Shown here: positions 34,501 through 46,843 of the stretch, one piece after another
Numbering within the stretch: position 1 is the stretch's first letter
Layout: every line of letters begins with the position of its first letter
Source of the DNA: Hetaerina americana
Lineage: Eukaryota > Arthropoda > Insecta > Odonata > Calopterygidae
DNA: 64,000 bases
Assembly (NCBI GenBank): GCA_022747635.1
Contig: JAKTNV010000009.1
Coordinates: forward strand, 64,745,677 to 64,809,676
Direction: 5' to 3'
Translations under genes and position numbers: made by a program
Notes under the pieces: generated by a model
Database searches by the model: none
What the model saw: the letters and a program-made list of their open reading frames with translations, nothing else
Told to the model about the DNA's origin: nothing

Positions 34501-37500
34501 ATCTTATAGATATTCTCATCTGCTCTCCTCCAAGTAGTTTCCGCTGCCTAGTACCGGGGAACACTGAGTATGGATTTGAATGGAATTGGATAGAAAATTT
34601 TGGACCGCATGGATATACGTGATCGTCAAAATTCAATTTAAAAATGAGAAAGAGTCGTTGGAACTAAAGCTTGCCATCGAAAACATACGCCATGGGTGTG
34701 AGCAACACGACCTTCGTAGCTGAATGAATGAGCCCAATGTGAATCTATTAAATTATAGTCTCAGCCTCCCCGAGGGTTATTTTCTTCAACTCTGGAACGG
34801 CATATACATATAGATATATACAGAACGTTAATATATGATCAGGAAACTAAAAGATGCTATTATACCAATGAAATACTTCTCTATAACTAATAATAAATCG
34901 AGGTGATAACTAACGCGCCCTCCCATAACACACACGGGCTGCCATTACGGAAGGAAGAGAAACAGTGACACTTTGTCTTAATAAACTATATTTTAATTAG
35001 GTTATACAAATGGTCCCGCTAGTGACCCTAGCCTAGTCCCGTAGCAAAACCTTTATGAAGTTATTTTTCCATAGCATGTAAAAATCACTGACGACAAATG
35101 TTTCAGTTTCGACAAATTCAAAATTATAGAGTAATAATATCTGTTTAAAACATTCCAGTCAAGAGAAATGGAGGATTTGGATTCGAAAAACTTTCAAATA
35201 CTGATTAATGGAAATTAATTAAATAATTGAGTAGCTGGCAACTGATGAGGTCGTAGTTTAAAGCATGAGATTCTTGTATCTTCCCAACACCACGATGCTA
35301 CATAATTCCTATGCAAATATCTGAACCCTTCTCCGTCTATATACATGTAAAAACCCCTCCTAGTAAAACATAAGAGGGTTCTGTGAAATGGGGGGTTAAG
35401 AGATCAGCTATAAATTAAAAACATAGCAGAAAAGAAATTTTTCATGGTGAATTGCCTGAGGCATATATAATTAAAACTATTAAAATGCTACATCATCTAT
35501 TTACCTAACACGTTTGGTGGAAGGTATCGTTCCAGTTTCTATGTTAGGCTTTTTGTATCAAAAAGCCCACATTATCTGTCGACCACTGGGCGAGTGAAAA
35601 AGTATTTCTGACATATATCGTAGTGGTTATTTCTCTCTCTAACATCATTTAATTTTCCAGAAGAAAACTAATCTTTTTTCAGAAATCATGCAAATGAGCA
35701 AGAGAAATAGCAGATATAGGATAATCTTCATCCTGTTTCGTACATAAACCTGTAGTAAACAGGGATAAACATGGAGTACAGAGGTAATGGAAATTTTCCG
35801 GATGCGTGTATAATATTTTTTTAACTGAAATTATAACTTTCAAGCATGAATATTAAATTATTTACTTTTCCATGCGCTTTACCATTTTTGTGTGTTGCCC
35901 AGTTCAATAAGAGTTACATTAATAGTAAGGATGGTCACAATAATAATTTTTTAATCAATTAGGTTCTTATGAAACGCGCATAAGTTTTTGTGGCTGTAAG
36001 TACAAATGATCGAAAAAAGAAAAAAAACCTCAAGCTTCTAATTTTGAAACGTACTTTTAATGTTCTTATAACTCAATTATTTACTTGAAATCTTAAATGA
36101 TTTCCGAAAGTAGTTGAACTAGTTTGGAATCCAATTAGCTTTACAACTACAGGGGAGTGTCACCAAAGCCATAGAATCATCAGGTTAAATAATGGAGGAC
36201 AGTTACAGCACAAATCCGTTAGACTAAAATCATTTGCATGCTTCCCTTAACTTATCTGCCATAGAAGCATTCATTCCTTTCCCTCATTTAGCCCACCCAT
36301 TGTCTAAATTTTCTAATTTCATTGTGAAATTTCAACTCTAATCTATATAATATATACACTGAATTCACGAAAGTGTGAACATAATGCATAACGTCTCACG
36401 AATTTGCTGTTGCATGCCTTTTCTCACCGACTGATAATGACTTACATATTTTTGGATCACAAAATCGACAGACCAACTTCCTTTCGTTACCGACTATTTT
36501 CAAATGCTGCGATTCTCTTACATATTCAATATAATCCCAAAATTTCAAACGCTCTTCTTAATTAGATCACTTTTTCTGAAATCATTTCATTGACAACGCT
36601 ATATTTTGCAAAATCTATTCGATAAAATAACGATTCAATAAAATGCGACAAGGTGTTAATCGGAAGTACGGCAGATGTCTTCAAAATCTCGATAATATTC
36701 ACAAAGAGGACAATTAAATACTTCCGGTGGGCTACATTTAATACAGGTTTTCTCATAATAGGAATGAAATTAGTTAAAAACTCGTCCAAATCAATTATGA
36801 AGTAGTTTCATCCATCGGGAAATTAATATTTGCCCGCTTTTCATTCGTATGGAAGGATGGATGAAATGGAAGCAGCCTCCTATGCACACGTACCCCTCGT
36901 CGTTCCTTATGGTTGCTTTTAGTCCTTCCAAAAACTCGGTAAGATGGCAACCTCATAAGGCTTGACAGTAAGCTGAAACAGCTATTACTTTTGCTATATT
37001 ATGTAGGCTTCCCTACTTGTCAAACAAGGTTGGGAGTGGCTCAGGGAGCTCTGGAAGCCTTTAATGGAATTATCATCCTTAGAAAAACAAAGGAAGAAAT
37101 ACATCCACCATGTGAACGGATTTTTACCCGCACAATGATCTACGAAAAGTGGCGCCCAAACTGATTCTTAATTGGTTCATGAAGAATTGTTATGATAAAA
37201 CATGAAGTAATACCTAGTGTCATCAGATCAGTCAGCCTCATTGAAGTCATAGATTGAGATTTTTATTTCCCCAAATGGTAAAATATAAAAATAAAAGAAA
37301 TAATATCGCCCTAAAACACATACACTCCCTCTGTTGAACGATGTTCAGTGTTACCAAATATCCCACGGAAGTATTATTTTTAGAAACCTGCTAGTCGACT
37401 AGAAAACCAATATACGTATTTCTTCTTACGTCATGCATAAAAGAGTGCCATCGATATTTCTAATTTAGGGAGCCATTCGAAACTTGGATTGACTTTTCCC

Positions 37501-38599
37501 ATCGAGAATGATAAAATCGATGGAAAGGAGCATATTTAGGAGTCAAACGCATTATCTTTTATGCCCTAAAGCACAAATTTATACCCGATATTTGCCACCG
37601 TTCGTTTCTTACTTCATGAAGCAGATCAGTGTGTGATACACTTGATGCGTCACATCATCGACAAATTAGAGGCAGCACAATGGCATCTTGATAATAGCAA
37701 CGACATTTGGGTCCATACTTGCCACTACTTAGCCAAAAGAGCCTGCCTGATTTAGTTAAATCAATAAAAAAATTATAAAAAAATGCAAATATCATGTTAG
37801 TAGACTCGTAAGTTTTCTCACCAGGTAATTTTCCCATATCCATAAACACATAATTGAAATTGTGTATCCCTAAAATCACAGTAAAAATAATCAATCAAGA
37901 AGCTATTCTATTCACCACCCACAAGTTATTATATAGAGTCATCGGTTTAATTTCACTGATTTTATGTTATTATCCTGTTTAATTTCTACCCTTTTAAAAT
38001 ATGAGAATATTTTCAACAAAATCAAAATTTATTACAACCAAAATGAATGAAACCCCACTGTACTTTCACATTAATGTTGCTGACCTCGCGTACCTCTATG
38101 CATTTTGTACTCAACAGATGATTATACACACAATTATGGCGTTTTGGTAAGTCCAAATTGCATATTTAAAGTATGTCTGATTGAGCAACATCTCATGAAT
38201 TGGTTCAATTCGCGTTCCAAGGGATCGAACCCGAGGGTTAATTTTTTCTTTAAATGCGAATATTAGAGTAGATCTAATTACGCAATAACTAATAAAAATG
38301 GAGGAAAGCCTAACTGGTTTAATTACAGCATTAAAAATCAGATGCCGACAATTTTTTTACGAGTAGGTACTTAATTTATTGATTCCAAAACCTTACTATG
38401 ATCATTTCGGTCTTTTTCCTGGTTGAAAGTTGTTACTAATTTACTCTGGTACTACAAGGCCCATTACAAAAGCGAGGGTGGTTTCCTTCAATTTAAGTGT
38501 TGTCGGGTGAAAACAAAGTTGTTCATATGCAGCGTCATCGATTGATTTTTTTCTGAACCCACTAAAGTTAATTTTTTGATTCATTTGTCTTTTACTTCT
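31501..38599. other. Gene-poor unique sequence
   Basis: Seven kilobases without a recognised gene or transposon end. A 160-codon plus-strand frame (31942-32424) contains a low-complexity Pro/Ser and Gly/Arg half and has no known domain; I treat it as chance. The stretch 32190-32420 has C-rich then G-rich runs on the plus strand. 33,770-33,920 is purine-rich. Confidence 0.45.
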
Positions 38600-39006
38600 T
38601 GGTAAATGTAAATAACAATGTCGCGAAAATCGCCGCTCCCGCCAGTTGTTAAGTGCTTAGTCGTGATTCGATTTGTGTGTGCAAAAGGATCATTAGCTAC
38701 TCAAAATTCATTGAGATTCGTGTCTAGTTTATGGAACAACAGTAATGGGTCAAGGAAAGATTTGACAATAGTGTTGAGACTTCAGAAATTACTGCAAAAA
38801 TGTTCTTGATGAAGGGCGGAGTGGTAGGCCCAGTATCCAGACCGATGAAATCGCCCAACGAATGGACCAAGAACTGCGATCTGATAATCGACAATTGACG
38901 ATTATGCTCTGGCTGATGCATTTCCTCTTGTTAGACGCACCGCTATTTATACGGTTGTAAGGAAAAAGCTTGGATATCACAATTTATGTGCAAGGTGGGT
39001 ACCGAA

Positions 39007-39050
39007 AGTGCATACCAACCAACACATACAAGTGTTGGTTGGTATGCACT
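39007..39050. repeat. Perfect 19-bp hairpin inside mariner
   Basis: Arms 39007-39025 and 39032-39050 pair perfectly around ATACAA. Confidence 0.95.
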
Positions 39051-39053
39051 TCG

Positions 39054-39101
39054 CTCAACATTCTTCGCTCTATACTCCTGTATAGAGCGAAGAATGTTGA
39101 G
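39054..39101. repeat. Perfect 22-bp hairpin, adjacent to the first
   Basis: Arms 39054-39075 and 39080-39101 pair perfectly around TCCT. It begins only 3 bp after the preceding hairpin. Confidence 0.95.
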
Positions 39102-39589
39102 TGGACGAGAGTTTATGGATAACTGTCGAAACTCCCGACTTTGCACCTAGCGACCGTTTCCGCTTCTTTCACTTGAAACAGTGGCTTGGTGGACAATGAT
39201 TTGAAGAAGACGAGGATCTCAAAGACTGCCACTGTCAACGGGTTCAATTCCCAGGCGACGGACTTCTATATTGAGGGATTAAAGAAGCTGGTTCACCGTT
39301 ACGAAAAGTTCTTAGAAGCGAACAGCGTATTGTGTTTAAAAGTGTAGAATGTTTTTAGGAAACTAAAACCGCCAATAAAAACTTTCTCTAACGAACATAT
39401 TTTGTTCATGACCAAACGGCTCTCACTTTTCGCATATGTCTCATAATTATATAAATACTGATTACGCGACACTCTTCGAGGAATAAATATGTTGGGTACT
39501 GTAGCTGATTTCAGAAGACTCGAATTTGACCGAATTCCTTATAAACATTTTTCAATTCTGCAATGCAACAATTATTAGACTAAATAAGG

Positions 39590-39945
39590 CGATGGAGGCG
39601 ATGGAAATGTGGTGCTACTGAAGAAAGATGAACATAATATGGATAGAGTAACAACGAGGAAGAGCTTTGAAGATTGGTTTAATAGAGAAGCCCATGGAGG
39701 ACACTTTCAAGAGGAAAAGGGAAACTGATTGGACACATATTGAGGTTGGACAAGGGTTTACTGAACACAATAATTGAAGGAAACTCAAATAAGAATCACA
39801 GAGGAACGCTAAGGACGAATGAGGTGATGGAAGATGTCAGCTCAAGGAACTGTAAACTAATGAAGAGATTGGGAGGAAATATGATAGCTTGGAGAGCTGC
39901 TCTTCGGATTATCCATGATAACAATATCCCACATTAAGTTTAATG
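39590..39945 (+). mobile_element. LINE C-terminal fragment (family A-like)
   Basis: The plus strand reads EAMEMWCY, then GHILRLDKGLLNTIIEGNS, NHRGTLRTNEVMEDV and AWRAALRI. This is the post-RT tail typical of RTE/L2-like LINEs (RLEAFEMWxxRRM ... GHILRxxGLLKTIIEG ... GRPRxxY ... DRxxWR). Frame shifts are present. It corresponds to the tail of the LINE at 565-2335 but is too diverged to be called the same family with confidence. Confidence 0.65.
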
Positions 39946-42900
39946 AATGGTAGTATAGGTCTTTTTTGTAACTAACAAATACCCCTAATGAGCTATGGAT
40001 TGACTAATAACCTATGAATGTAAACAAAAATGTACTTACATTCATTCTTAACTACTGTAAGTTCCTTGAAATACCTTATCTCATTCTTTTTTTACCAAAA
40101 GCTAGTCGCAGGTACGGTACGAATGTAGGATTGTGATTTCCTAGAAGAAATGTTGAAAAAAATGTCCGGAGAGAAAAAACGTCATCGCAACTAATGAATT
40201 ACATCTCTCGAGTTTCTGAATTTTGAACACCTATCGCAAAAAAGTGTTCATGTTTTAAAAAAATGCCAGATACACCCTATGCACATGACAAATAAAAAGA
40301 CTAAGATAGCAGATTTATGTACTCATTTTATATTACCTGCTAATTGAAAGAACAGCTTTAATACTCCACATAATTAATTATAAAGGCGTTTCTTACAACA
40401 TCCTTAAGAGTTTTCACTATCAATCACCAGTCGAGTAAATGCAACCCTTAAATCCCTAGGCTGATTTCAATTGAAGAATTCGATCACCTCTTGGGAACAG
40501 CCCAATCAATGAGCGAAGGGGTGAACGCGTTAGAGTTGCGTAAATTAATTTTACGAATCCGTGAGGTTTGACGAGAGGAGGAGTAAGGATCCGTGTCCGA
40601 GGCAGATTATGAATGAGCGAGAGATACCACTCTTACCTCCTTGAGGCGAGCCCGAAAACCACTCAAAAGAGAACAAACGAGCCGCCGCCGCCGTGGAGAG
40701 ATCTCCCGGTGACGCAAGGACGGACGGAAGCCTTGTCCCGAGCCCTCTGCTTCCATGCGCACGACGCGCTCACATAACCGGCTTCCTTGACTCCCCCCGC
40801 CCCCATATCCCACCCTTCTCCCCCCCCAGCCCCCTGAACCCACCCACCTCCTTCGGAATCCCCTAACGACCACCAACCAACCCCCATCGTAAGGCCAAAA
40901 ACACCTTCCACCACCCCACCTCAAAACCTCCCCGCCCACCTTTCTTCTGCCGCCGTGAAAACCCCTCCTCCCTCTTTATACGTCCCCGCATCTAAAAACC
41001 CACGCAATCAACTTCGTTCGGAACGAAAATACGGAATCGATTCCCAAGGCCTTTTTTCTCTCTTTTTCTCCTTCCACACCCACTTCCCAACCTCGTGTTC
41101 CTTCGCAGGAGGAGGGAGGGGTTTCTGCATGTCCTACTCCCGCCTATTCCATTTGCTCACTCTCGCACTTCTTCCCCCAAGGAATCCCCTCCTCACCCAG
41201 GAATGCCGACGGAGCTTTTGTTTGCATTGTAAAAAGAGACGGGACTGGTGAAGGCTGCGGGGGTGGTTAGAGGGACAGGGGGGGGGAAGGTACTTGGGGT
41301 TTTCGGGAAGGGTCTGGCGGGAAAATTGAGGGGGAAAGGAGACCGAGGGAGCTCACTGCCGATCTCCAAAATAGCTCTGCGAATATTTCGATTCCTTCCG
41401 AGAACAAAAGGATTTTCGGTGACAACATTTTCGATAAATTCCCGTCACTTGGGCACGTATGGTAAACAGACACGCGAATACTCTTATCATGCCAACGACG
41501 ACATCAAGCGCCCTCCAAAAGAAGTAACATAGCGACGCTCTGAGATGATTATCTTAACATTTTCCGGGGAAAAAATTTTTACAAGAATAAACAAAAATGG
41601 GACGCATTAAAAAAATTGATTCCAAAATAAAAAACAAGAGTAGAAAGGAAAAGCAAGTATAACTTGCCAAAAAAATATAAATGAGAAGGGAGACGTGGCC
41701 AATTATTGGAGATCAATCCTTAGATCAATGAAAAAATGAATTTCGAGAATCATTGTAAACATTGAAAAATATAAGAATAGCAAAAATAAATATTGGTTTG
41801 AGAATCTAATAAAATATATCTTTACCTTGACATGTGTATGTGATAAAATTGAAACAAAATAAGGCTTCAAAATGAAATACAATGAAAAAGAACGAAAAAA
41901 TTCCAATGCTAAACCTGGTGATATTGAAAGATAATGTAACCAAGAAACCCAAAGGGATTGATCAATTACATTGAAAGTGAATTCCCAATATTTGTGAAAT
42001 CTTTGGCAAACTATTATCCCATTTCCTATGATTTACTGTTTCTAGTCCGATTTTTAATTAAATTGCTTTTATCGTGCGTCATTTTATAATTCTAAATTTC
42101 TACAAGGATATTCTTTCACTGTGCACTTTGGTAAGAATACTTACAATGCACTAGGGATTATTTTTCAATATTCAATATAGAATAAAAAATGATTACAATA
42201 GCTGCTAACTAATTTCATGCCTTTTCCTGCGATTTTCAAGCAAACAAATGAATTTTATTCATAATATTTTAGGTTTCTTCGCTTAATAAGAACTATCCGA
42301 AAATGACTGGAGAAAATGCATCTAATTAAAGATTAATCACTTACTCACACCTACGATAATTTCAGCGAAAATTAAGCTTACGTCTGTGAGCATGTGTAAA
42401 AATAATTAATTGAATAGACTGCTCAGAAAAAATCTTTCCTTGATTGCCCAAGGGAGAATGGGTCGATGGGCCAAAAAAATCTATCAACTCTAGTTAATTT
42501 TTTGGGTATATGGGAGGAGTAGTTCTTAGGAATTAATTTCTGGAGATTGATCTTGCGCAGAGATATTGCACACTGCTGATGTGGATCAAATAATAATTAC
42601 TGTAACAGCACGAAAGAAAAAATATGGAAAGCAAGATAAACACAGTGTATGTCAGAAATGAGAAATAAAAGAACTGATGAAGAAATTCCGCAAAGGGATG
42701 GAAAGTAAAAACCAATAAATATCACTACAGAAAATCGGGTGGATTGAGAAGAAAAACGACTACCTGAGGAGAGTACTTACTAGGGCAGTGCAATAAATTA
42801 ACCACACGAGTCAAAAAATGGATATGATAAAAAGGAAGGATGGATGGCGAGAATGGATTGAAAAAATGTTCACAGAGAGATAATGATTTATTTGAGGGAT

Positions 42901-42980
42901 GTATCAATCTAATCTTCATATCGCGATGAGGACGGTATTCCCCGTTTCTAAAAACATGAATGATACATTAATGCTACTTT
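39946..42980. other. No gene recognised; GC-rich, C-biased block 40,590-41,340
   Basis: 40,790-40,970 is extremely C-rich on the plus strand, with runs of up to eight C (minus strand G-quadruplex potential), followed by pyrimidine-rich DNA to about 41,100 and G-runs at 41,270-41,340. No splice-bounded frame is evident. The rest (41,540-42,980) is AT-rich and featureless. Confidence 0.5.
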
Positions 42981-43036
42981 TTGATCCACCAGGATTTGAA
43001 CCGAGAGATCGACTGACTCGGCTACCACGCCCCGGA
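42981..43036 (-). mobile_element. SINE head fragment, tRNA-like
   Basis: Minus strand: A box TGGTAGCCGAGTCAG (43013-43027) and B box GGTTCAAATCC (42992-43002), spaced more closely than in a tRNA, so the anticodon arm is shortened. GTAGCCGAGT resembles tRNA-Ser or tRNA-Leu. No long body is recognised. Confidence 0.5.
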
Positions 43037-43708
43037 TATAGAGAACACTCGGAAAAATAAGCACCACATGCATTAACTCGCAATTTATACGGTATCGGGA
43101 GCTTTAGGAGCCAAATAACGAAGCTACTGTCATGATGACAACATGGACTTAAAAGGGAATATCATTTTTAATATGCGTGTTATTCATTCTTCAAAGCCAC
43201 ACTACTTAACCACATAACTCTGCCCTCTATTAAAAAATGTTGAAAATAATATAATTACAGTTTCACATAGTCCCGTAAATCAATTTCCTCCCTTGTTACA
43301 CAATTTTGTTTACGCGTCTTTCCGTACCTCCTGTCTAAAGAGGTGATTTTTTTTAAAGATGACACCTGGAATTGGAGCGATTATTTATGGCGCCTTGCTT
43401 TAAAGATTAACTTCGTATTCCTTTCATTGAGATTGCCTACGCTTACTTTTTCTTAACATTCTTATCTTATGATTTTTTCTATGATGAAGAGATCTAACAT
43501 TCATCCATATGTCCCACGTAGGTACTGTACGTAATACCTTCGCTGACGATTGCAATTTGTAGTCTGATAAACAAAACTTGTGTCATCGCAAAGCCAACCG
43601 GTTCAATCAGCCCAACAGCGTTGTTCACTTTTATTTGTTGATATGCCATTTTTAGCATACTATCTTTCATTTATGAATGAAAACCGCACCCGCGTCTCAT
43701 TCTTTATG
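43037..43708. other. No gene recognised
   Basis: AT-rich; nothing recognised. Confidence 0.4.
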
Positions 43709-44511
43709 TACAGGGTGTCAGCATATGATGTCTACGTATTTGATGATTCAGTGCCACTTTAAGTAACACTCGCAAAACACGCATTATTGGAAATATCAAT
43801 TTAATTAGTTTCATGGAGGTAAATGAAGTCATTGGTAGAGTTAAATTCCACCAGGCCGCCACCCGCAATCCAACGATATTCAGGTACGATTGACTTTATT
43901 GTGAAAATGCCGAGGGGCACCGTCTTGTTGATAAATATCAATAGCCTGCAATTGTGGCATTTATGGTTCACTGAGAATATATAGTATGCGATCAGCTGAG
44001 CCATGTCATCGCCGATTAGATGAAGTATAAGGTACGATATAGTTTTTCCTCGAGACAATGCGGCAAAAAATTGACAGTTTGGCTGTTTTGGCGAACTTAG
44101 CACAGTGCAAGCAAACAGAATAGGCAAATAGCAACTGAGCACGAATGTCATTAAAATTCATTGAATTGATCCTTCACTTGGCTTGAGTTTTTTATGCGTA
44201 ACTTAAGGTTGCTCTGAATAATAAAACACCGAATGCATTATTTACGGAGACTGTAAATTTATCCTTCCAGATAAAATCACTTGGTTAAATTCCTTCCCCC
44301 TACCATACGGGCGTTTGGGTATTTAATGAAACTTCATATATTTGAACCAGCCTTTCCCCATTTAGTACAGGCGGCTTACCAGGCAGGGTTCGAGAGCTGG
44401 AAGAAACGTTGGCAAAGGTGTGTCCTCAGCCAAGGCATGAACTTCGAGGGCGACATGTTCGATTTAAACACGTTATAAAATCAGTCCTATCTTTTTTCAC
44501 CACACCTTGTA
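43709..44511 (+). mobile_element. Possible DNA transposon relic, about 800 bp
   Basis: The ends TACAGGGTGTCA (43709) and the reverse complement of TTACAAGGTGTGG (to 44511) form short imperfect terminal repeats. Near the right end the plus strand encodes AAYQAGFESWKKRWQRCVLS followed by QGMNFEGDMF. This is the pattern at the C-terminus of many Tc1/mariner-like transposases (a tryptophan-rich W..C....G.YFEGD tail). The interior is too decayed to read. Confidence 0.4.
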
Positions 44512-45516
44512 AATCATGGCTCCCATGTCATCTGAACTTGACTGTTTTCAACGTTTCGAGACTAAATCTGTAAAACTGTTCATGGGAATCCTTCACCTCT
44601 CCCCTTCATTCCGGTATGCATCGCTCAACACAAGAACTTCATTCCTTTTCCGACGCAGCATTTCAAACATTGTGTCAGTCGGGAAACGGTCCGGTACTGC
44701 CCCTGAACCCATAAAAGGTTCAGGAAATGGATTTCGCTTCGAACTGAACCGTTTGGTTGATTACGCGTTCGGCTCCGGTCCGAAGAGCGGTGCTTCCGGT
44801 TCAATGGATCCATTTCGGACATAGCGAAGCAGTGGGCTCAGTTTCGAGAGGGCGGAGGGTTTACAAAGGTTCTCGGAGACCAGCTCCAGAACGGATTCGG
44901 TCCAAGCTCCCAGTTGGATTCGCATGCGTCCATTAGGGTCGATTCGTGATCCGACTTATCTTATCTTTGGCTTTGCTAAATCCGACTAGCAAGCTAAGCT
45001 TATTCTCGGACTATGCAGTTATAGAATCAACCTCGATGGACACACCAAAGAGGTTAGCATAGCAACGGTCCTAATAATGGACATTTTCGTTAAAGATGCT
45101 TCCCATAAATCCCTTCGACCCTTCATCGCAAAAATTGTAATACCCTCTCACGAATACTGTGTATGTATTACGCAAACTATTGGATGATCACATCTGATAA
45201 CTCGTTAAATATTATGCTAGAAACATTAGAGTGGTTGTGTACTGCCTCAGAGGTCTCGAGCAAATGAAGTTTCAATATTTATGCCAACCCCGCAACTTGC
45301 CCGTTTATCCTAGAAAAACGCACGCGGCAGAGGCGAGGAAACTGATCCCCCTTATTGTTCTGCTAGCACGTGAATTTCACACCCCAAACGAACCCGGCGA
45401 GGTCCTCCCTCACCTATCAAACCGACCAACCTTTGGGTTGAGTGCCATGTTTTTAAATCAACTAAATTCTCACCTTGCGTTTCCTCGATGACATGTATCC
45501 TCGTTTTATCTTGCAG
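44512..45516. other. GC-rich unassigned sequence 5' of coding exon
   Basis: 44,640-44,960 is GC-rich with short internal inverted words (AACCG/CGGTT). It may be part of an unknown repeat. The 45,450-45,516 end is a pyrimidine-rich run into TTGCAG, the acceptor of the coding exon. Confidence 0.4.
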
Positions 45517-45766
45517 CTTAGTGGTAAACGACGTGGATGCGGAAAAGGCCAGTCCTCCGATGAGCCCGGATGAGAAAGCAGTCATCGACAGGAGCGATTT
45601 TGGTGTGGAGGTTGTGGTGGCCGTTGAGTGTGACCCTTCCCTCGAGAGTGTTTACAGGGAGGAGAGCAAGGAAGACGAAGGGGAAGGAGATTTCAAGAGG
45701 CACGGCACCCTCACCCACTCCTCAAGCCAAAAGGAACTTTCAGACGCCAGGATAAAACAAATCCAG
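45517..45766 (+). CDS. Penultimate coding exon, acidic coiled-coil protein (unrecognised)
   Basis: This 250-nt exon is bounded by TTATCTTGCAG (acceptor) and ATCCAG-GTAAGC (donor). It enters with the third base of a codon and leaves in phase 0. Its 83 codons begin LVVNDVDAEKASPPMSPDEK, continue through a hydrophobic DFGVEVVVAVECD stretch and a strongly acidic REESKEDEGEGDF, then a Ser/Thr patch RHGTLTHSSSQ, and end ELSDARIKQIQ, the start of a coiled coil that continues in the next exon. MSPDEK and THSSSQ look like phosphorylation-type linker sequence. I do not recognise the family; a cytoskeletal or scaffold protein is a guess. Upstream exons were not found within the window. Confidence 0.75.
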
Positions 45767-46711
45767 GTAAGCACTGCAAAAGGAAAATAAATTCTATCGA
45801 CTCATCCTGAAATAATAAATAACCAGGAGTTTACCAGGTCGGAGAAAAAGATTGTTTTGCTTCGAGGTTATTTCTTTTACATTCTCAACGAGAGTTAACA
45901 TGTAAAAGTCGTAAAATATGTTTCTAAATTAATAATAAATTATTTATCACATTCAATATGCTTATATGTTTGAAATATACACAATTAGAAATAAATTGCC
46001 CCAGTATAGGTCCAAATGTGTACTACGTATGTTTAGCCTAAAAAATATTAGCAATAGTATTCTGAAAGCAGGTCGACCGCAACCCCCAACTTTAAAATAA
46101 AACCTGATGCCTCCGTGATTCCCACTCTTGATTCTATGGCATGATGCATAGAAACATGTCATCAAGAAGTAAATGTTACAACTGGCAATCTAGAGGGGTT
46201 CTCATCACTAAAACTTGGGAATTTTAAACCTTATCACATACCATACTTGGATCAAGAAACCTCACAAAAGAAATTCTTATGCAATCCTTAATGCCAAAAT
46301 GTAATTACACCGCAATTACCCAGCCACTAGCTTACACAGTAATTACACTGCATTACCCAGCCATAGTTTTAGACTGAGTAATTATCAAACTGACATCAGA
46401 ACATGAAAAGATTACTTATTTCCCTAAATTTGCAGTCCAAAGTTTCCCCAGCTCAAATTTTAGATGATGAAACTCCTCAATATGAATTCAAACGCTCCAG
46501 TAGTACATGGCAAGAGAACTTAGTTAACTGTTTTAACTTTGAAGGAAGCACATCCCAGTCGTGTCCCTGAAGAGATATGTTAGAGATCTTACAGCTGAAG
46601 GATATGGCACAAATTATGATCCAAACATGTTTCCTTAAAAATATTTCATAATCAATGTTTACCAATACCTTCTGATAGTGTCTCACATTAATTGAATCTA
46701 TTTAATTTCAG
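45767..46711 (+). other. Intron, 945 bp
   Basis: It begins GTAAGC and ends TTTAATTTCAG. Both flanking exons join in phase 0 and extend the same coiled-coil heptads. No repeat element is evident inside. Confidence 0.7.
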
Positions 46712-46843
46712 GGTGAAGTAGAAAGCAGAAAGAATGAATTTGCTCGCCTCTTGGAAGAGCATGCCCAAGTCGTGAAACAGCTGAAAGCAATGGAAGAGGA
46801 AGAAGGTGGGGATGGCAGAATGGGAAGACAACAACTCCACTAG
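46712..46843 (+). CDS. Terminal coding exon, coiled-coil C-terminus
   Basis: The exon adds 43 residues and a TAG stop. It reads GEVESRKNEFARLLEEHAQV, then VKQLKAMEEEEGGDGRMGRQ, then QLH. Leucines and other hydrophobics fall at coiled-coil spacing (F10, L13, L14, V20, V21, L24), directly continuing RIKQIQ of the previous exon, which supports the predicted splice. The C-terminus after the EEEE run is Gly/Arg-rich and probably unstructured. Codon usage is unremarkable and no stop or frameshift interrupts it, unlike all the transposon frames around it. Confidence 0.75.
   Translation, partial: GEVESRKNEFARLLEEHAQVVKQLKAMEEEEGGDGRMGRQQLH

Larger units (their letters stand above)
38600..39365 (+). 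mobile_element. Mariner copy whose centre is replaced by hairpins
   Basis: The left part reads VIRFVCAKGSLATQ, then (other frame) DEGRSGRPSIQTDEIAQRMD, LRSDNRQLTI and LCARWVP, the mariner hinge and end of the DNA-binding domain. The catalytic first-aspartate region is absent. In its place stand two perfect hairpins (39007-39101). The transposase then resumes with PDFAPSDRFRFFHLKQWLGG, EEDEDLKD and RKVLRSEQR. Terminal repeats were not located. Confidence 0.75.

Noticed and set aside
38215..38240. B-box-like GGGTTCGATCCC on the minus strand
   Set aside because: No A box at the proper distance.
39233..39252. B-box-like GGGTTCAATTCCCAG
   Set aside because: It lies inside mariner transposase sequence and has no A box.
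40607..40939. 110-codon Gly/Arg/Trp-rich minus-strand ORF
   Set aside because: Composition simply reflects the C-rich plus strand; a second overlapping frame looks the same.
43801..44151. 116-codon minus-strand hydrophobic ORF as a membrane receptor
   Set aside because: It lies antisense within a probable transposon relic and shows no conserved receptor motif.
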